A stretch of 64,000 nt of DNA from Paenibacillus sp. ACRRY (GCF_022346995.1 NZ_JAKRNM010000001.1:1550001-1614000); one strand, 5' to 3'; counted from the stretch's first letter, positions 1-8,175 are shown. Translations and numbers: made by a program. The notes: a model not told the origin generated them from the letters alone.

Positions 1-57
1 TAACGTCAAAATTAAAGTTTCTGTGCTTCCTTTAATCATTTGTTTGTTTACATTCAT
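1..57 (-). CDS. PadR-like transcriptional regulator, N-terminus only (cut by window edge)
   Basis: Only the first 19 codons are in the window, reading MNVNKQMIKGSTETLILTL. A GGAAGGAGG ribosome site at 75-67 lies nine bases before the ATG at 57, so this is a real start. The form of this N-terminus (a short polar lead, then KGS/T-E-x-L-I-L-x-L) is the usual opening of PadR-family winged-helix repressors, which sense phenolics or drugs and often control nearby exporters. The family call rests on 19 residues and is tentative. It is divergent from the P-loop kinase gene at 212. Confidence 0.5.
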   Translation of the reverse strand, partial: MNVNKQMIKGSTETLILTL

Positions 58-211
58 ATGATTTCTCCTCCTTCCTGTCATTCAATTACTTACATCGGAA
101 ACCTATGCATAGTTAATCTAGGTATTATACTACCTTATTCTTCCTTTTCTGTCTATCCATCGTTACGATCTGCTTTGTGATAAAATAACCCTATTAAGGA
201 GGGTGACTCTC

Positions 212-796
212 ATGAGTAAACTGATTTTCTTTCTCGGCGGTGCCGGCAGCGGCAAAACGACCCTGGCCAAAGCTCTTTCCCGCAAATATAAGGCAGCCTT
301 CTTCGATATGGATATCCTGCTCCGCCCAGCAGCCGAGGCAATCATGACGCTTCAGGGACTGGATCCATCTGACAGGGATTCACCTGAATACAAACGCTTA
401 TGTCGTGATCTGGGATATCGCATTACAATGGATGCGGCACTGGATAACGTTCAATTAGGAATCGATACCGTGGTCGTCGGACCGTTTACCAAAGAAACCG
501 AAACAACGAATTGGATTGAGCAAGAGCTCAGCCGAATCGGACGTTCGCTCGAAGATACGGATGTCCGCGTAGCGTACATTTATTTGGCGAACGAAGAGTT
601 GTATCACAAGCGGATTATGGCAAGACAATCTCCTCTTGATGAATACAAGCTGGCTAACTGGGACACCTTCACCGCTTCCCTTGCCCGCAAGCAAGTGGCC
701 TGGCCGCTGCCTACTTCGTCCGTCGTTTATATCGATAATTCAGAGGAAGATGTGAATGTGGCTCTATCCGAAGTTGAAAGACACATGTACGGGTAA
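212..796 (+). CDS. P-loop AAA/kinase-like NTPase
   Basis: A 194-residue cytoplasmic protein with a clear Walker A motif, GGAGSGKTT, at about residues 8-16, followed by FFDMD, which resembles the second acidic motif of small-molecule kinases and gluconate/shikimate kinase-like folds. It probably phosphorylates a small substrate or acts as an ATPase, but the substrate cannot be told from sequence. I chose ATG 212 over the in-frame GTG at 203 because AAGGAGG (196-202) sits nine bases before 212 and overlaps the GTG. It stands alone, divergent from the PadR-like gene and convergent with the metalloprotease-like gene. Confidence 0.75.
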   Translation: MSKLIFFLGGAGSGKTTLAKALSRKYKAAFFDMDILLRPAAEAIMTLQGLDPSDRDSPEYKRLCRDLGYRITMDAALDNVQLGIDTVVVGPFTKETETTNWIEQELSRIGRSLEDTDVRVAYIYLANEELYHKRIMARQSPLDEYKLANWDTFTASLARKQVAWPLPTSSVVYIDNSEEDVNVALSEVERHMYG

Positions 797-834
797 TGTT
801 GAGATCATTATTCTATTCCAGCAAGTAAATAGAC

Positions 835-876
835 AAAAAAGGATTGGTTGGTTCCCAACGGGTTCCTTTCCAATCC
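835..876 (-). terminator. Rho-independent terminator of the HExxH gene
   Basis: On the minus strand GGATTGG (876-870) pairs with CCAATCC (847-841), followed by a run of six T. It lies 25 bases past the stop of the metalloprotease-like gene. It may also slow plus-strand transcripts from the kinase gene, but there is no T-run in that direction. Confidence 0.75.
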
Positions 877-900
877 CCCTAACCCCATACATAATTGAGG

Positions 901-2475
901 CTAATCGTTCAAATTTTTTTTCCATTCTTGTATTAAACTATCCAAATCAACATTGTATGTTTCTTTAACTTTTGTCATATCGCCATAAATCACCATAAAT
1001 TTTTCTTTTCCATAGGTTTGAATTAAATAATGGACGAATGAAGCTGCTTTGTTATAATCATTCAGATCTTCGTTGTAATCTGGATCTCCTGCTTTATATT
1101 TGAGAGAGTCCAATGGATTTTCCCATCCTTTCCTAGAGGCCATATTAGCCCACACGTGCATCACTGCTATTAAATCTATGGGGTTAGATGGTTGATATGG
1201 TTGTCCCGAGTATTTTTCATAATTTTGAATTACGTTATAGAGTAGGGCATTTTCGTTTCTTCTTTCATATGTGAAAATGAGATCCTCTTTAGACTTGTTG
1301 TAAACATACAGCCGTTTCTCTGCCTCAAATTCATACATTAAAGCTTCAGCAAGCCCTTCTGTTAAAGGATAGAAATCCGAAAACATCCCCATTTGAAAAG
1401 TTATTGCGTGAACAGTCTCATGTACTGCTCTGTAAGGTGGAACTTCGAAGACCTGATACAACTCAATTGCGTAATCATCTCCTGATTGGTATGTGAGGCC
1501 ACCATAATTAGGCTTATAAGCATTTTTATGTGGATAGATTGTAAACGTCAGCGGATAATTCAATGTGTAATTCATCCAATTTTCTACATAACGAACACCT
1601 TGATTCAAATAGTTTTGATACTCAACCACCTGTCGATGATTCCAGTCTTCTTTCTTATATCTCGCGTTGACTTTATCTGTATGAACTTCAAACCAAATCT
1701 CTTCATATGAAAATATATAACGATAACTTGTATCCATAGCAGTGTTAGGAGTTTCGATAAATTCACTCCAGTATTGTCCTAATAGATTTAAGTCTTCATT
1801 TCGATCCTTCAAAAATATATCTACAACAGATTCTAACTGTTTCTCATGATCCAGATATTGAATAAACATTAGGGCAATCTGTTGTGCTTCTCCTACAATT
1901 TCTTCTTCGAGATAATTCGGGATAAACCATGCATCCCCGAAATCTGGATATTCCCAAGATTTAGCTGTCTCAATCCATTTACGGATGCTTCCTACGAATA
2001 GCTCAGAGGACTCACCCTCTTCCCTATCATCTTGCCAATATAATTCCAATCCAACACATAACCAAGCAGGAAGTTTATAATCACTCAAATAACTTACGAT
2101 TGCACCTTGAGAATTTTCCCGGTCTTCAGACACAACTATACGGGTCAAACTATTATTAAAGGGGACTTCACCATCTCTATTGAGATAAATTTGAATTGTT
2201 TTCTCCTTACGGGGAATATCCAGATAATCCTGCATATTTCGGATAATAATTTCCGTTTGATTTACAAATGCTTTGTTATGAGAATCGTTAGTGGTGTTAA
2301 AGTAATACTCAGCGTTTTCAGTGCTAGTCTTAGAAACAAATCCAAATGTAGCAATCGAATCTATACTCTCAAAAGTTAACTCTTTTACATGGTGTCTCGA
2401 TACAAAATTCCCCCATAACAATACGATTAATATAAAAAATACAAATAATGTACTAACCAGAGGGCGTTTTGTTAT
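901..2475 (-). CDS. Membrane-anchored HExxH (gluzincin-like) protein, apparent AUA start
   Basis: About 524 residues. HETVH at residues 352-356, followed by TEGLAE (Glu 372 and 376), fits a zinc metallopeptidase of the MA clan; the rest of the chain matches no family I can name. The usual start codons leave it without an N-terminus: the first is TTG 2421, which has no ribosome site. Reading in frame upstream gives ITKRP and then a hydrophobic stretch (about residues 6-21) that looks like a signal anchor. AAAGGAG at 2490-2484 sits eight bases before an ATA at 2475, so I place the start there. The body probably lies outside the membrane. The gene looks more AT-rich than its neighbours, which may point to acquisition. 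Substrate unknown. Confidence 0.65.
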   Translation of the reverse strand: MTKRPLVSTLFVFFILIVLLWGNFVSRHHVKELTFESIDSIATFGFVSKTSTENAEYYFNTTNDSHNKAFVNQTEIIIRNMQDYLDIPRKEKTIQIYLNRDGEVPFNNSLTRIVVSEDRENSQGAIVSYLSDYKLPAWLCVGLELYWQDDREEGESSELFVGSIRKWIETAKSWEYPDFGDAWFIPNYLEEEIVGEAQQIALMFIQYLDHEKQLESVVDIFLKDRNEDLNLLGQYWSEFIETPNTAMDTSYRYIFSYEEIWFEVHTDKVNARYKKEDWNHRQVVEYQNYLNQGVRYVENWMNYTLNYPLTFTIYPHKNAYKPNYGGLTYQSGDDYAIELYQVFEVPPYRAVHETVHAITFQMGMFSDFYPLTEGLAEALMYEFEAEKRLYVYNKSKEDLIFTYERRNENALLYNVIQNYEKYSGQPYQPSNPIDLIAVMHVWANMASRKGWENPLDSLKYKAGDPDYNEDLNDYNKAASFVHYLIQTYGKEKFMVIYGDMTKVKETYNVDLDSLIQEWKKNLND

Positions 2476-2733
2476 AGCAATCTCTCCTTTCGTGGAAATA
2501 ATATGTTTCTATTTCAATACATCTTTTCCTGCTTAGCAATATATAGAATATTATCCCATATTTATTTTATATTTCTATATAACTCTTCACTGTGATCTAA
2601 CTCACTTGGTAAAATAACTAAAAAATAAAGCTAGCCTTCCAAAAAGTCTAATGTTTCTGTTTTAGACGTTTATATGTTTCCGAAATGATGACCCTTACAT
2701 AGAATGAACTATCACTAGTCAGGAGGGGTCGCA

Positions 2734-2898
2734 ATGAACAGAAAGAAGCATAGATGTCATCCACCCGTAACGAAATGTTATTACAAAAAGATCACCAAAA
2801 CTTGTGTAACCAAAATCAAATATGTTCCCACCAAGGTTAAAAAGCACTGTCATGTTACTGTTAAATATGGTGTAATCAAAAAAAGAAATCATCATTAA
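2734..2898 (+). CDS. Small Cys/His/Lys-rich protein (54 aa), possible spore-coat protein
   Basis: ATG 2734 follows AGGAGGGG (2721-2728) at ideal spacing and the frame closes with TAA, then a terminator. The 54-residue product has four cysteines (8, 15, 24, 39), five histidines counting the C-terminal HH, about a quarter lysine, and Thr/Val/Tyr-rich strands such as TKIKY and VTVKY. It has no membrane segment or signal peptide. Small basic Cys/His/Tyr-rich proteins are common in spore coats. A CATAGAAT upstream at about 2698-2705 resembles a mother-cell sigma -10, but no good -35 is seen. Function is inferred only from composition. Confidence 0.65.
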   Translation: MNRKKHRCHPPVTKCYYKKITKTCVTKIKYVPTKVKKHCHVTVKYGVIKKRNHH

Positions 2899-2911
2899 TA
2901 ATAATCTTCTT

Positions 2912-2939
2912 GCCCTTCTCGATGGAGAAGGGCTTTCTT
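2912..2939 (+). terminator. Terminator of the 54-aa gene
   Basis: GCCCTTCTC (2912-2920) pairs with GAGAAGGGC (2925-2933) around a four-base loop, followed by TTTCTT. It lies 13 bases past the stop of the small gene. Confidence 0.8.
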
Positions 2940-2945
2940 AGTACC

Positions 2946-2979
2946 AAAAAAACCGGGGGCATGATGCCTCCGGTTTTTC
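2946..2979 (-). terminator. Terminator of the yitT-like gene
   Basis: On the minus strand AACCGG plus AGGC pair across a short loop with GCCC plus CCGGTT, followed by a run of T (2952-2946). It sits just past the stop of the YitT-family gene and, having T-runs on both sides, may work in both directions. Confidence 0.75.
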
Positions 2980-2991
2980 TTCCACATGACA

Positions 2992-3834
2992 TTAGGTTTT
3001 GGATAGTTCAATAAATCCTTCACCGAACACGTCGCGAACATCGTGAATCGTGATAAACGCGATCTCATCTTCAGCACGTACAATTTTCTTCAACATGGGA
3101 ACTTCCTGTTTGCTAATGACAATATAGAGAATTTCTTTCGGTGTTTTCGTATAGTAACCATGGCCCGACAGAACCGTTACACCGCGATCCATTTTCTCGA
3201 TGACCTGCTTCGCAATCGCATCCTGCTTTGTCGAGATGATGGTAACGGCCTTTTTTGGATTCAGCCCTTCGATAATAAACTCCATCGTTTTGGTTCCAAC
3301 AAACAGCATGACAATCGTACACATGAGTCCCTGTGCCCCGATAATGAAGAAAGAGGAGAACGCCACGATCAGATCAAAAAACAGAAGCCCATAGCTGATG
3401 TTCCAATCCAGATACTTATTGGCGAGTCTCGCCAAGATGACGGTTCCCGCGGTTGTGCCGCCAACTCTCACAATCAAACCAATCCCGAGACCGGCAAATA
3501 ATCCCCCAAAAATCGTATTGATCCACAGCTCATGCGAATCAATTGTCCAGCTCTCGGTCAGATGCAGGAACAAGGAATTGAATACCACTGCAATAATGGT
3601 ATATACCGTTGTGGTCTTGTCCAGAAACCGGTAACCCACAATTAACAATATCCCGTTCAGAATCAAGTTCATTAAACCTGGTGACCATTCGAACAGATAA
3701 TACAAAATAATGGTGATCCCCGTTACGCCACCCTCAGCAAGATCATTTGGAATGACGAACAGATTCACCGCCAGGGCAAATAAAAAAGCCCCCGCCATAA
3801 TAAATAAAATATCCGTTATTCGTTTCTTCATCAT
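2992..3834 (-). CDS. YitT family membrane protein (DUF161 + DUF2179)
   Basis: 280 residues, the normal family length. The first 170 or so residues hold five to six hydrophobic segments, beginning ILFIMAGAFLFALAVNLFVIP, with the family-typical Asn-Asp-Leu-Ala-Glu-Gly-Gly-Val-Thr-Gly loop at about 30-39. The last 90 residues form the soluble DUF2179 domain (KAVTIIS..., IHDVRDVFGEGF). Members are integral membrane proteins of Bacillota with no settled biochemical role; transport is usually assumed. Start ATG 3834 follows GGAAGG. It is monocistronic and divergent from des. Confidence 0.85.
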   Translation of the reverse strand: MMKKRITDILFIMAGAFLFALAVNLFVIPNDLAEGGVTGITIILYYLFEWSPGLMNLILNGILLIVGYRFLDKTTTVYTIIAVVFNSLFLHLTESWTIDSHELWINTIFGGLFAGLGIGLIVRVGGTTAGTVILARLANKYLDWNISYGLLFFDLIVAFSSFFIIGAQGLMCTIVMLFVGTKTMEFIIEGLNPKKAVTIISTKQDAIAKQVIEKMDRGVTVLSGHGYYTKTPKEILYIVISKQEVPMLKKIVRAEDEIAFITIHDVRDVFGEGFIELSKT

Positions 3835-4207
3835 GTATTCCTTCCAATCCTTCAGAAATCAACCTATCCATCAGGCTCATAAGTTGTCATGTGCACTCAC
3901 AATGATAGATTCTACCATGTCACCAGCAAAATTTGTATACATAATACAAATTGTTGCACGAAATGTGCAAAGGATTCAGCAAATTGCCTTCTGGGCAGCT
4001 AAATCCGGAGCTCGAACTAGATTCGAACCATGACAAATGTCATGTGTCATCCTTGATATTCATCATTACACATGGCTGACGTTTATGACTTACCGGATGA
4101 AATGGATTCTTTTACAATGATAAAAACGCTTCCCTCCAAGATACATCAGGGGAAACGCCGGGTTATAGCCGTGCTTGGTTATAACGACTGAAGGAGGACT
4201 ATCATTC
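3835..4207. other. Intergenic region between yitT-like gene and des
   Basis: 373 bases without a gene. It carries the des control region on the right (inverted repeat at 4030-4050 and a TACAAT -10 candidate at 4113-4118). A second copy of the string TGTCATGTG is at 3886-3894, matching 4038-4046, which might be a further regulator contact for either divergent gene. Nothing else is evident. Confidence 0.6.
4030..4050 (+). promoter_or_regulatory. Candidate DesR operator upstream of des
   Basis: ATGACA-AA-TGTCAT (4030-4043) is a perfect 14-base palindrome, followed after one base by a third TGTCAT (4045-4050). It lies about 160 bases before the des start. A plausible -10, TACAAT, is at 4113-4118, with only a poor -35 (TTACCG, 17-base spacing), as expected for an activated promoter. 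In Bacillus subtilis phosphorylated DesR binds repeated sites upstream of des; assigning this repeat to DesR is inference from the adjacent desKR genes. Confidence 0.5.
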
Positions 4208-5266
4208 ATGAGCAGAGCAAAAGAAATGGCACTGAAAAAAGAAGTTACCCCTTACGAGAAAAATGATCTTCGATTAAGTATCCGACAAATCATAAATACG
4301 ATCCTTCCACTTTTCTTATTGTGGGCCGCCGCATATTACAGCTTATCCGTTTCGTATTGGCTAACCTTCCCGATTGCCTTGGTGGCATCCGGATTTGTAC
4401 TACGAACGTTTATCATTTTCCATGACTGCTGTCACGGTTCCTTTTTCAAAAACAAACGCGCCAACGACATTCTGGGTACCATTACAGGCGTCTTGACCCT
4501 TACTCCCTACCAACAATGGAAAGCTGAACATTCCATCCACCACGCTACCAGCAGTAATCTCGACAAACGTGGAGTAGGCGATATCTGGGTCATGACCGTT
4601 GAAGAATACAAAGCGGCATCTCCTTGGGGACGGCTATGGTATCGCATCTATCGTAATCCGTTTGTCATGTTTGGACTCGGTCCAATCTATGTATTCCTGC
4701 TTGCTTATCGTTTTAACCGCAAGGCTGCTCGTCGCAAAGAACGCATCAACACACATCTGACTACGGTACTAATCATTGCGCTTTATGCATTCATGTCCTG
4801 GTTGGTCGGATGGCAGGCCTTTGTCATGGTGCAGACACCTGTCTTTTTCTTCTCCGGTTTCTTCGGAATCTGGCTGTTCTACGTTCAGCATCAGTTTGAA
4901 GACACCTATTTCGAGCATGAGGATGAATGGAGTTACGTCAAGGCTGCTGTTGAAGGCAGTTCATACTACAAGCTGCCGAAGCTGCTGCAATGGATCAGCG
5001 GTAATATCGGATTTCACCATGTGCATCACCTGAGTCCGCGTGTACCGAACTATTATTTGGAAGAGGCACATAATGCGACACCACCTCTGCAAAAGGCAAC
5101 GACAATTACCCTTCGTTCCAGTCTGGTAGCCCTTCGCTTCCGTCTGTGGGATGAGGAATCCAAACGATTTATCAGCTTCAAGGAAATCAAATCGTTATAC
5201 CGTAAACCATATGCTCAGCCACCTATACGCGTAAACAATCAAGCGGGTCTGACAGAGAAGCCTTAA
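4208..5266 (+). CDS. des: Acyl-lipid fatty acid desaturase
   Basis: 352 residues, the size of the Bacillus Des enzyme. It inserts a cis double bond into membrane phospholipid acyl chains using oxygen and reduced ferredoxin or flavodoxin, which keeps the membrane fluid in the cold. All three di-iron histidine boxes are present: HDCCH (72-76), HSIHH (108-112) and HHVHH (270-274). Hydrophobic segments flank the boxes (about 31-70 and 183-228). I chose ATG 4208, 10 bases after AAGGAGG (4191-4197), over the longer in-frame start. It is followed at once by desK and desR, the arrangement known in Bacillus subtilis, which makes the assignment firm. Confidence 0.95.
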   Translation: MSRAKEMALKKEVTPYEKNDLRLSIRQIINTILPLFLLWAAAYYSLSVSYWLTFPIALVASGFVLRTFIIFHDCCHGSFFKNKRANDILGTITGVLTLTPYQQWKAEHSIHHATSSNLDKRGVGDIWVMTVEEYKAASPWGRLWYRIYRNPFVMFGLGPIYVFLLAYRFNRKAARRKERINTHLTTVLIIALYAFMSWLVGWQAFVMVQTPVFFFSGFFGIWLFYVQHQFEDTYFEHEDEWSYVKAAVEGSSYYKLPKLLQWISGNIGFHHVHHLSPRVPNYYLEEAHNATPPLQKATTITLRSSLVALRFRLWDEESKRFISFKEIKSLYRKPYAQPPIRVNNQAGLTEKP

Positions 5267-5286
5267 ACTCTGTCGGATTCGTTTTC

Positions 5287-5336
5287 TTGTATTCAGGCTG
5301 AAGTCGTGCTACAGTCAGGCTAAAGTTGGAATACAA
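5287..5336 (+). other. Stem-loop between des and desK
   Basis: TTGTATTC (5287-5294) pairs perfectly with GAATACAA (5329-5336). The loop holds two near-copies of TCAGGCT-AAAGT, and AAGTCGTGC recurs at 5301-5309 and 5342-5350. There is no T-run, so it is not a normal terminator. It could moderate read-through or mRNA decay between the abundant des message and the regulators. Confidence 0.35.
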
Positions 5337-5365
5337 CGCAAAGTCGTGCAAGGAGGAGAATTTTC

Positions 5366-6508
5366 ATTCAAAAGTGGATGCAGCTCTTTTATAAAAATAC
5401 AGGCTTGAATCCGTATGTGTGGCTCGTCTTTTTCATCCTGCCCTTCTATTATATTTCGCAATACTCACAACTTTGGACTCTGGTGACAGGAATTGTGATC
5501 ATTCTTGTCTTCTTTGTCTGTTATTTGCTTGCCTTCATCACCAAGGGTTGGCAGGTATATATGTGGATCGGCTTCCTGATTGCCATATCCATTACGATGA
5601 CGATCGCGTATGATTATGCGTACTTCTCGCTATTTCTTGCTTTTTTCATTGGGAATATTAAAAATAAAGCCGGTTTTTTTACCCTCTATTCAATCAACCT
5701 GGCAGCCAGTTTTTTAACTATTAATTATGGCTTCATTAATCAGAGCTCTAGATTACTCAGTCAGTTTCCGTTTGTATTTATTAGTCTGATGGCATCGATT
5801 CTGCTTCCGATCAGCACGTATAACAAAAACAACCGTGAGCAATTGGAGGGTCAGCTGGAGAGTGCCAACAAACGACTGGATGATCTGGTCAAAATGGAAG
5901 AACGCCAGCGGATTGCCCGTGATCTGCACGATACCCTTGGACAAAAACTTTCCTTGATCGGCCTTAAAACCGATCTGGCGAAACGTTTGCTTCGTGTCAA
6001 TCCCGATCAGGCCGAGCTGGAGCTAAACGACTTGCGTCAAACGGCAAGCACAGCGCTCAAGGAAGTTAGGGAAATGGTTACTACGATGCGTGGAACACAG
6101 CTGGTTGATGAATTGTACCGTGCTGAGCAGATCCTGAAGGCTGCTTCAATCGAGTTCAAGCTGGATGGTAACCCCAAGCTGCAGGACACCTCTCAGCTTA
6201 ACGAGAATGTCATTGGTATGTGTCTGAAAGAGGCCGTTACGAATGTGGTCAAGCATAGCCAGGCAACACTATGTACCATCAGCCTGAAAGAAACACCTTC
6301 CGATAACATATTGACTGTTCACGACAACGGAATTGGAATGGAACATAGTAAAAACAAAGAACGCCGTGGTACAGGAATTCTTGGCATGAAGGAACGACTG
6401 GAATTTGTTAATGGTTGTCTGGATATTCGCTCCGGAACAAACATAGACGGAACGCAGCTTATTATTCAGGTACCGAAGCTGGTTCGCAAACCAATCAAGG
6501 AGGAATAA
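5366..6508 (+). CDS. desK: DesK-type thermosensor histidine kinase
   Basis: Membrane sensor kinase/phosphatase that reads membrane thickness and controls DesR. The N-terminal 150 residues hold about five membrane segments. A two-helix coiled linker then leads to the HisKA_3 motif RQRIARDLHDTLGQK, with N box NENVIGMCLKEAVTNVVKH, G1 DNGIGM and G2 GTGILGMKERL. AAGGAGG (5350-5356) lies nine bases before an ATT at 5366 but 21 before the first ATG at 5378. I favour the AUU start (380 residues): it puts the phospho-acceptor at His188, the number I recall for the B. subtilis enzyme, while the ATG would give His184. desR follows two bases after the stop. Confidence 0.93.
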   Translation: MQKWMQLFYKNTGLNPYVWLVFFILPFYYISQYSQLWTLVTGIVIILVFFVCYLLAFITKGWQVYMWIGFLIAISITMTIAYDYAYFSLFLAFFIGNIKNKAGFFTLYSINLAASFLTINYGFINQSSRLLSQFPFVFISLMASILLPISTYNKNNREQLEGQLESANKRLDDLVKMEERQRIARDLHDTLGQKLSLIGLKTDLAKRLLRVNPDQAELELNDLRQTASTALKEVREMVTTMRGTQLVDELYRAEQILKAASIEFKLDGNPKLQDTSQLNENVIGMCLKEAVTNVVKHSQATLCTISLKETPSDNILTVHDNGIGMEHSKNKERRGTGILGMKERLEFVNGCLDIRSGTNIDGTQLIIQVPKLVRKPIKEE

Positions 6509-6510
6509 AC

Positions 6511-7110
6511 ATGATCAGAATCGTCATCGCCGAAGACCAACGCATGATGCTGGGTGCCCTCTCCTCCCTGCTTAATTTGGAAGAAGACATGGAAGTGGTT
6601 GGCCGGGCAAGCAACGGGCAGGAGGCTCTCGAACTCGTCCAGCAGCATGCACCGGATATATGCCTAATGGACATTGAAATGCCTATCAAAAGTGGGCTGG
6701 AAGCTGCAGAGGAATTGAAAGGAATGAACTGCAAGGTTATTATCTTAACAACCTTTGCTCGGACAGGATATTTCGAACGTGCACTAAAAGGCGGGGTGAG
6801 AGGTTACCTGTTAAAGGATAGTCCGATTGAGGAATTGGCTGAAGCCATACGCCAGGTCATGAATGGACGACGGATCTTCGCCCCTGATCTGGTTGACGAG
6901 GCCTATGTAGAAGAGAATCCACTTACGGAGCGAGAAAATGCTGTTCTCGGCCTCATGGCTGATGGTAAAAATACGAAGGAAATTGCCAAACACCTCTTTA
7001 TTACGACCGGCACGGTCCGCAACTATATCTCCATCATTTTGAACAAATTAAATGCAAGCAATCGGATTGAAGCCATCACCCGTTCCAAAGAAAAGGGCTG
7101 GTTCAAATGA
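6511..7110 (+). CDS. desR: DesR-type response regulator
   Basis: 199 residues, exactly the Bacillus length. It has a receiver domain (about 1-120) with acidic pocket E8/D9, phospho-acceptor D54 in CLMDIEMP and K104-type LLKDS, then a LuxR/NarL helix-turn-helix (NPLTERENAVLGLMADGKNTKEIA, about 134-157) and the C-terminus RSKEKGWFK. When phosphorylated by DesK it is expected to activate des. AAGGAGG at the end of desK (6497-6503) serves ATG 6511, so the two genes are translated as a pair. The longer in-frame reading from 6415 lies within desK and is discarded. Confidence 0.95.
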   Translation: MIRIVIAEDQRMMLGALSSLLNLEEDMEVVGRASNGQEALELVQQHAPDICLMDIEMPIKSGLEAAEELKGMNCKVIILTTFARTGYFERALKGGVRGYLLKDSPIEELAEAIRQVMNGRRIFAPDLVDEAYVEENPLTERENAVLGLMADGKNTKEIAKHLFITTGTVRNYISIILNKLNASNRIEAITRSKEKGWFK

Positions 7111-7141
7111 AAGTACCGCTTCAACCCATTACGACACAAAT

Positions 7142-7186
7142 AATAGCTTGGTCAGGAGCTTCCACTCCCAGCCAAGCTATTTTATT
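7142..7186 (+). terminator. Terminator after desR
   Basis: AATAGCTTGG (7142-7151) pairs perfectly with CCAAGCTATT (7172-7181), followed by TTATTT. It lies 31 bases past desR and just before the stop of the convergent lipoprotein gene, so it may serve both. Confidence 0.85.
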
Positions 7187-7194
7187 TACGTATA

Positions 7195-8103
7195 TTATTT
7201 GACCGATGCAACCATACCTAATGCGTCATTCGGCACCTGGTTCGTTTGCAGCTGATGGATCTGCTTGCCTTCCTGCCATGAGATCGTGACATTCACCGTT
7301 TTCCCGCCACTCGGATATTCCACGTTGACGAAGCCTTTGTCCTTCGGAGCAGGCAGTGTATGTGATTCCAGGTACTCGACCATTTTCTTGGCAATCCCCG
7401 GGTTGTTCATGTTATCTTCGGAAACCGATCGAATTTGCAAGGTCCATCTGCCTTCCTTCCAGGTTAGATACTGACTCCCTGCTGCACCTTCGGCCATGCC
7501 TTTGATTCCATGTCCAAGATTAACTGACATTTCATCGGGTATGTTGCCCAGATCGGTATCCGGGAAAATCCCTGTACTAGCCGGGTCCTTATAGGTCTTC
7601 ACTTCATAGGATGCGAGCACATCCGGTGCTTGTTTTGAAGACGTCAACGAAGCATCATTGACCGGAATGGACTGATCCACGGAATAGAAATTCACTTTGA
7701 ATGCATCTGACGAATTGGCAGGAATGGCTGCTGCCAGATGTTTTCCTTTATCCAGAGCGAATGAAGTTGGCAGCACGGCATTCTTCATCTTCAACTGGCT
7801 GCGAATTTCCTGAATGACATCGCTCATGCTGGGCTGCCCTTGTGTACCAGTTGTTTCACCTGCGGATGTACCGGCACCCTCTGAGCTATTCTCATTATTG
7901 GCTGAGCCTGCTGCCGTGTTGTTTCCTTCTGAAGTGTTCGAAAAATCGGCCCCACCGCTCCCGGATTGAGTTTGCTCTCCTGAAGTCGAGGTGGGCGTAT
8001 TGCTTGCCTGTGACGTATTGTTATCCTGCCCCCCACAACCTGCAAGCGCAAGTAACACAGCAGTGGTAACAGGAATGATGACCCAACGTTTTTGCTTTTT
8101 CAT
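7195..8103 (-). CDS. Secreted lipoprotein of unknown function
   Basis: 302 residues with a type II signal peptide: KKQKR, a hydrophobic core, then LALAGC with the lipidated cysteine at 23. Residues 24-95 are a low-complexity Ser/Thr/Asn/Gly/Glu linker typical of surface-tethered lipoproteins. The remaining 200 residues form one domain, ending in a segment (SGGKTVNVTISW...QLQT) that resembles a small beta-barrel, which I cannot assign to a family. It should sit on the outer face of the membrane. AAGGAGG lies nine bases before ATG 8103. The deacetylase gene is 72 bases upstream in the same direction, so co-transcription is possible. Confidence 0.75.
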   Translation of the reverse strand: MKKQKRWVIIPVTTAVLLALAGCGGQDNNTSQASNTPTSTSGEQTQSGSGGADFSNTSEGNNTAAGSANNENSSEGAGTSAGETTGTQGQPSMSDVIQEIRSQLKMKNAVLPTSFALDKGKHLAAAIPANSSDAFKVNFYSVDQSIPVNDASLTSSKQAPDVLASYEVKTYKDPASTGIFPDTDLGNIPDEMSVNLGHGIKGMAEGAAGSQYLTWKEGRWTLQIRSVSEDNMNNPGIAKKMVEYLESHTLPAPKDKGFVNVEYPSGGKTVNVTISWQEGKQIHQLQTNQVPNDALGMVASVK

Positions 8104-8175
8104 GATGATAACCTCCTTGATGTCTTTAATTCCAGTGATTACGTTTCAGTAAAAGTTGCATAAAGTGTAACAAGA

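Noticed and set aside
3043..3501. A 152-codon plus-strand open frame inside the yitT-like gene
   Set aside because: It is antisense to a clear membrane protein gene, has no ribosome site and yields a low-complexity His/Arg/Asn-rich translation.
5287..5336. Stem-loop after des considered as a full terminator isolating desKR
   Set aside because: There is no T-run after the stem, and desK has no obvious promoter of its own, so read-through is expected.
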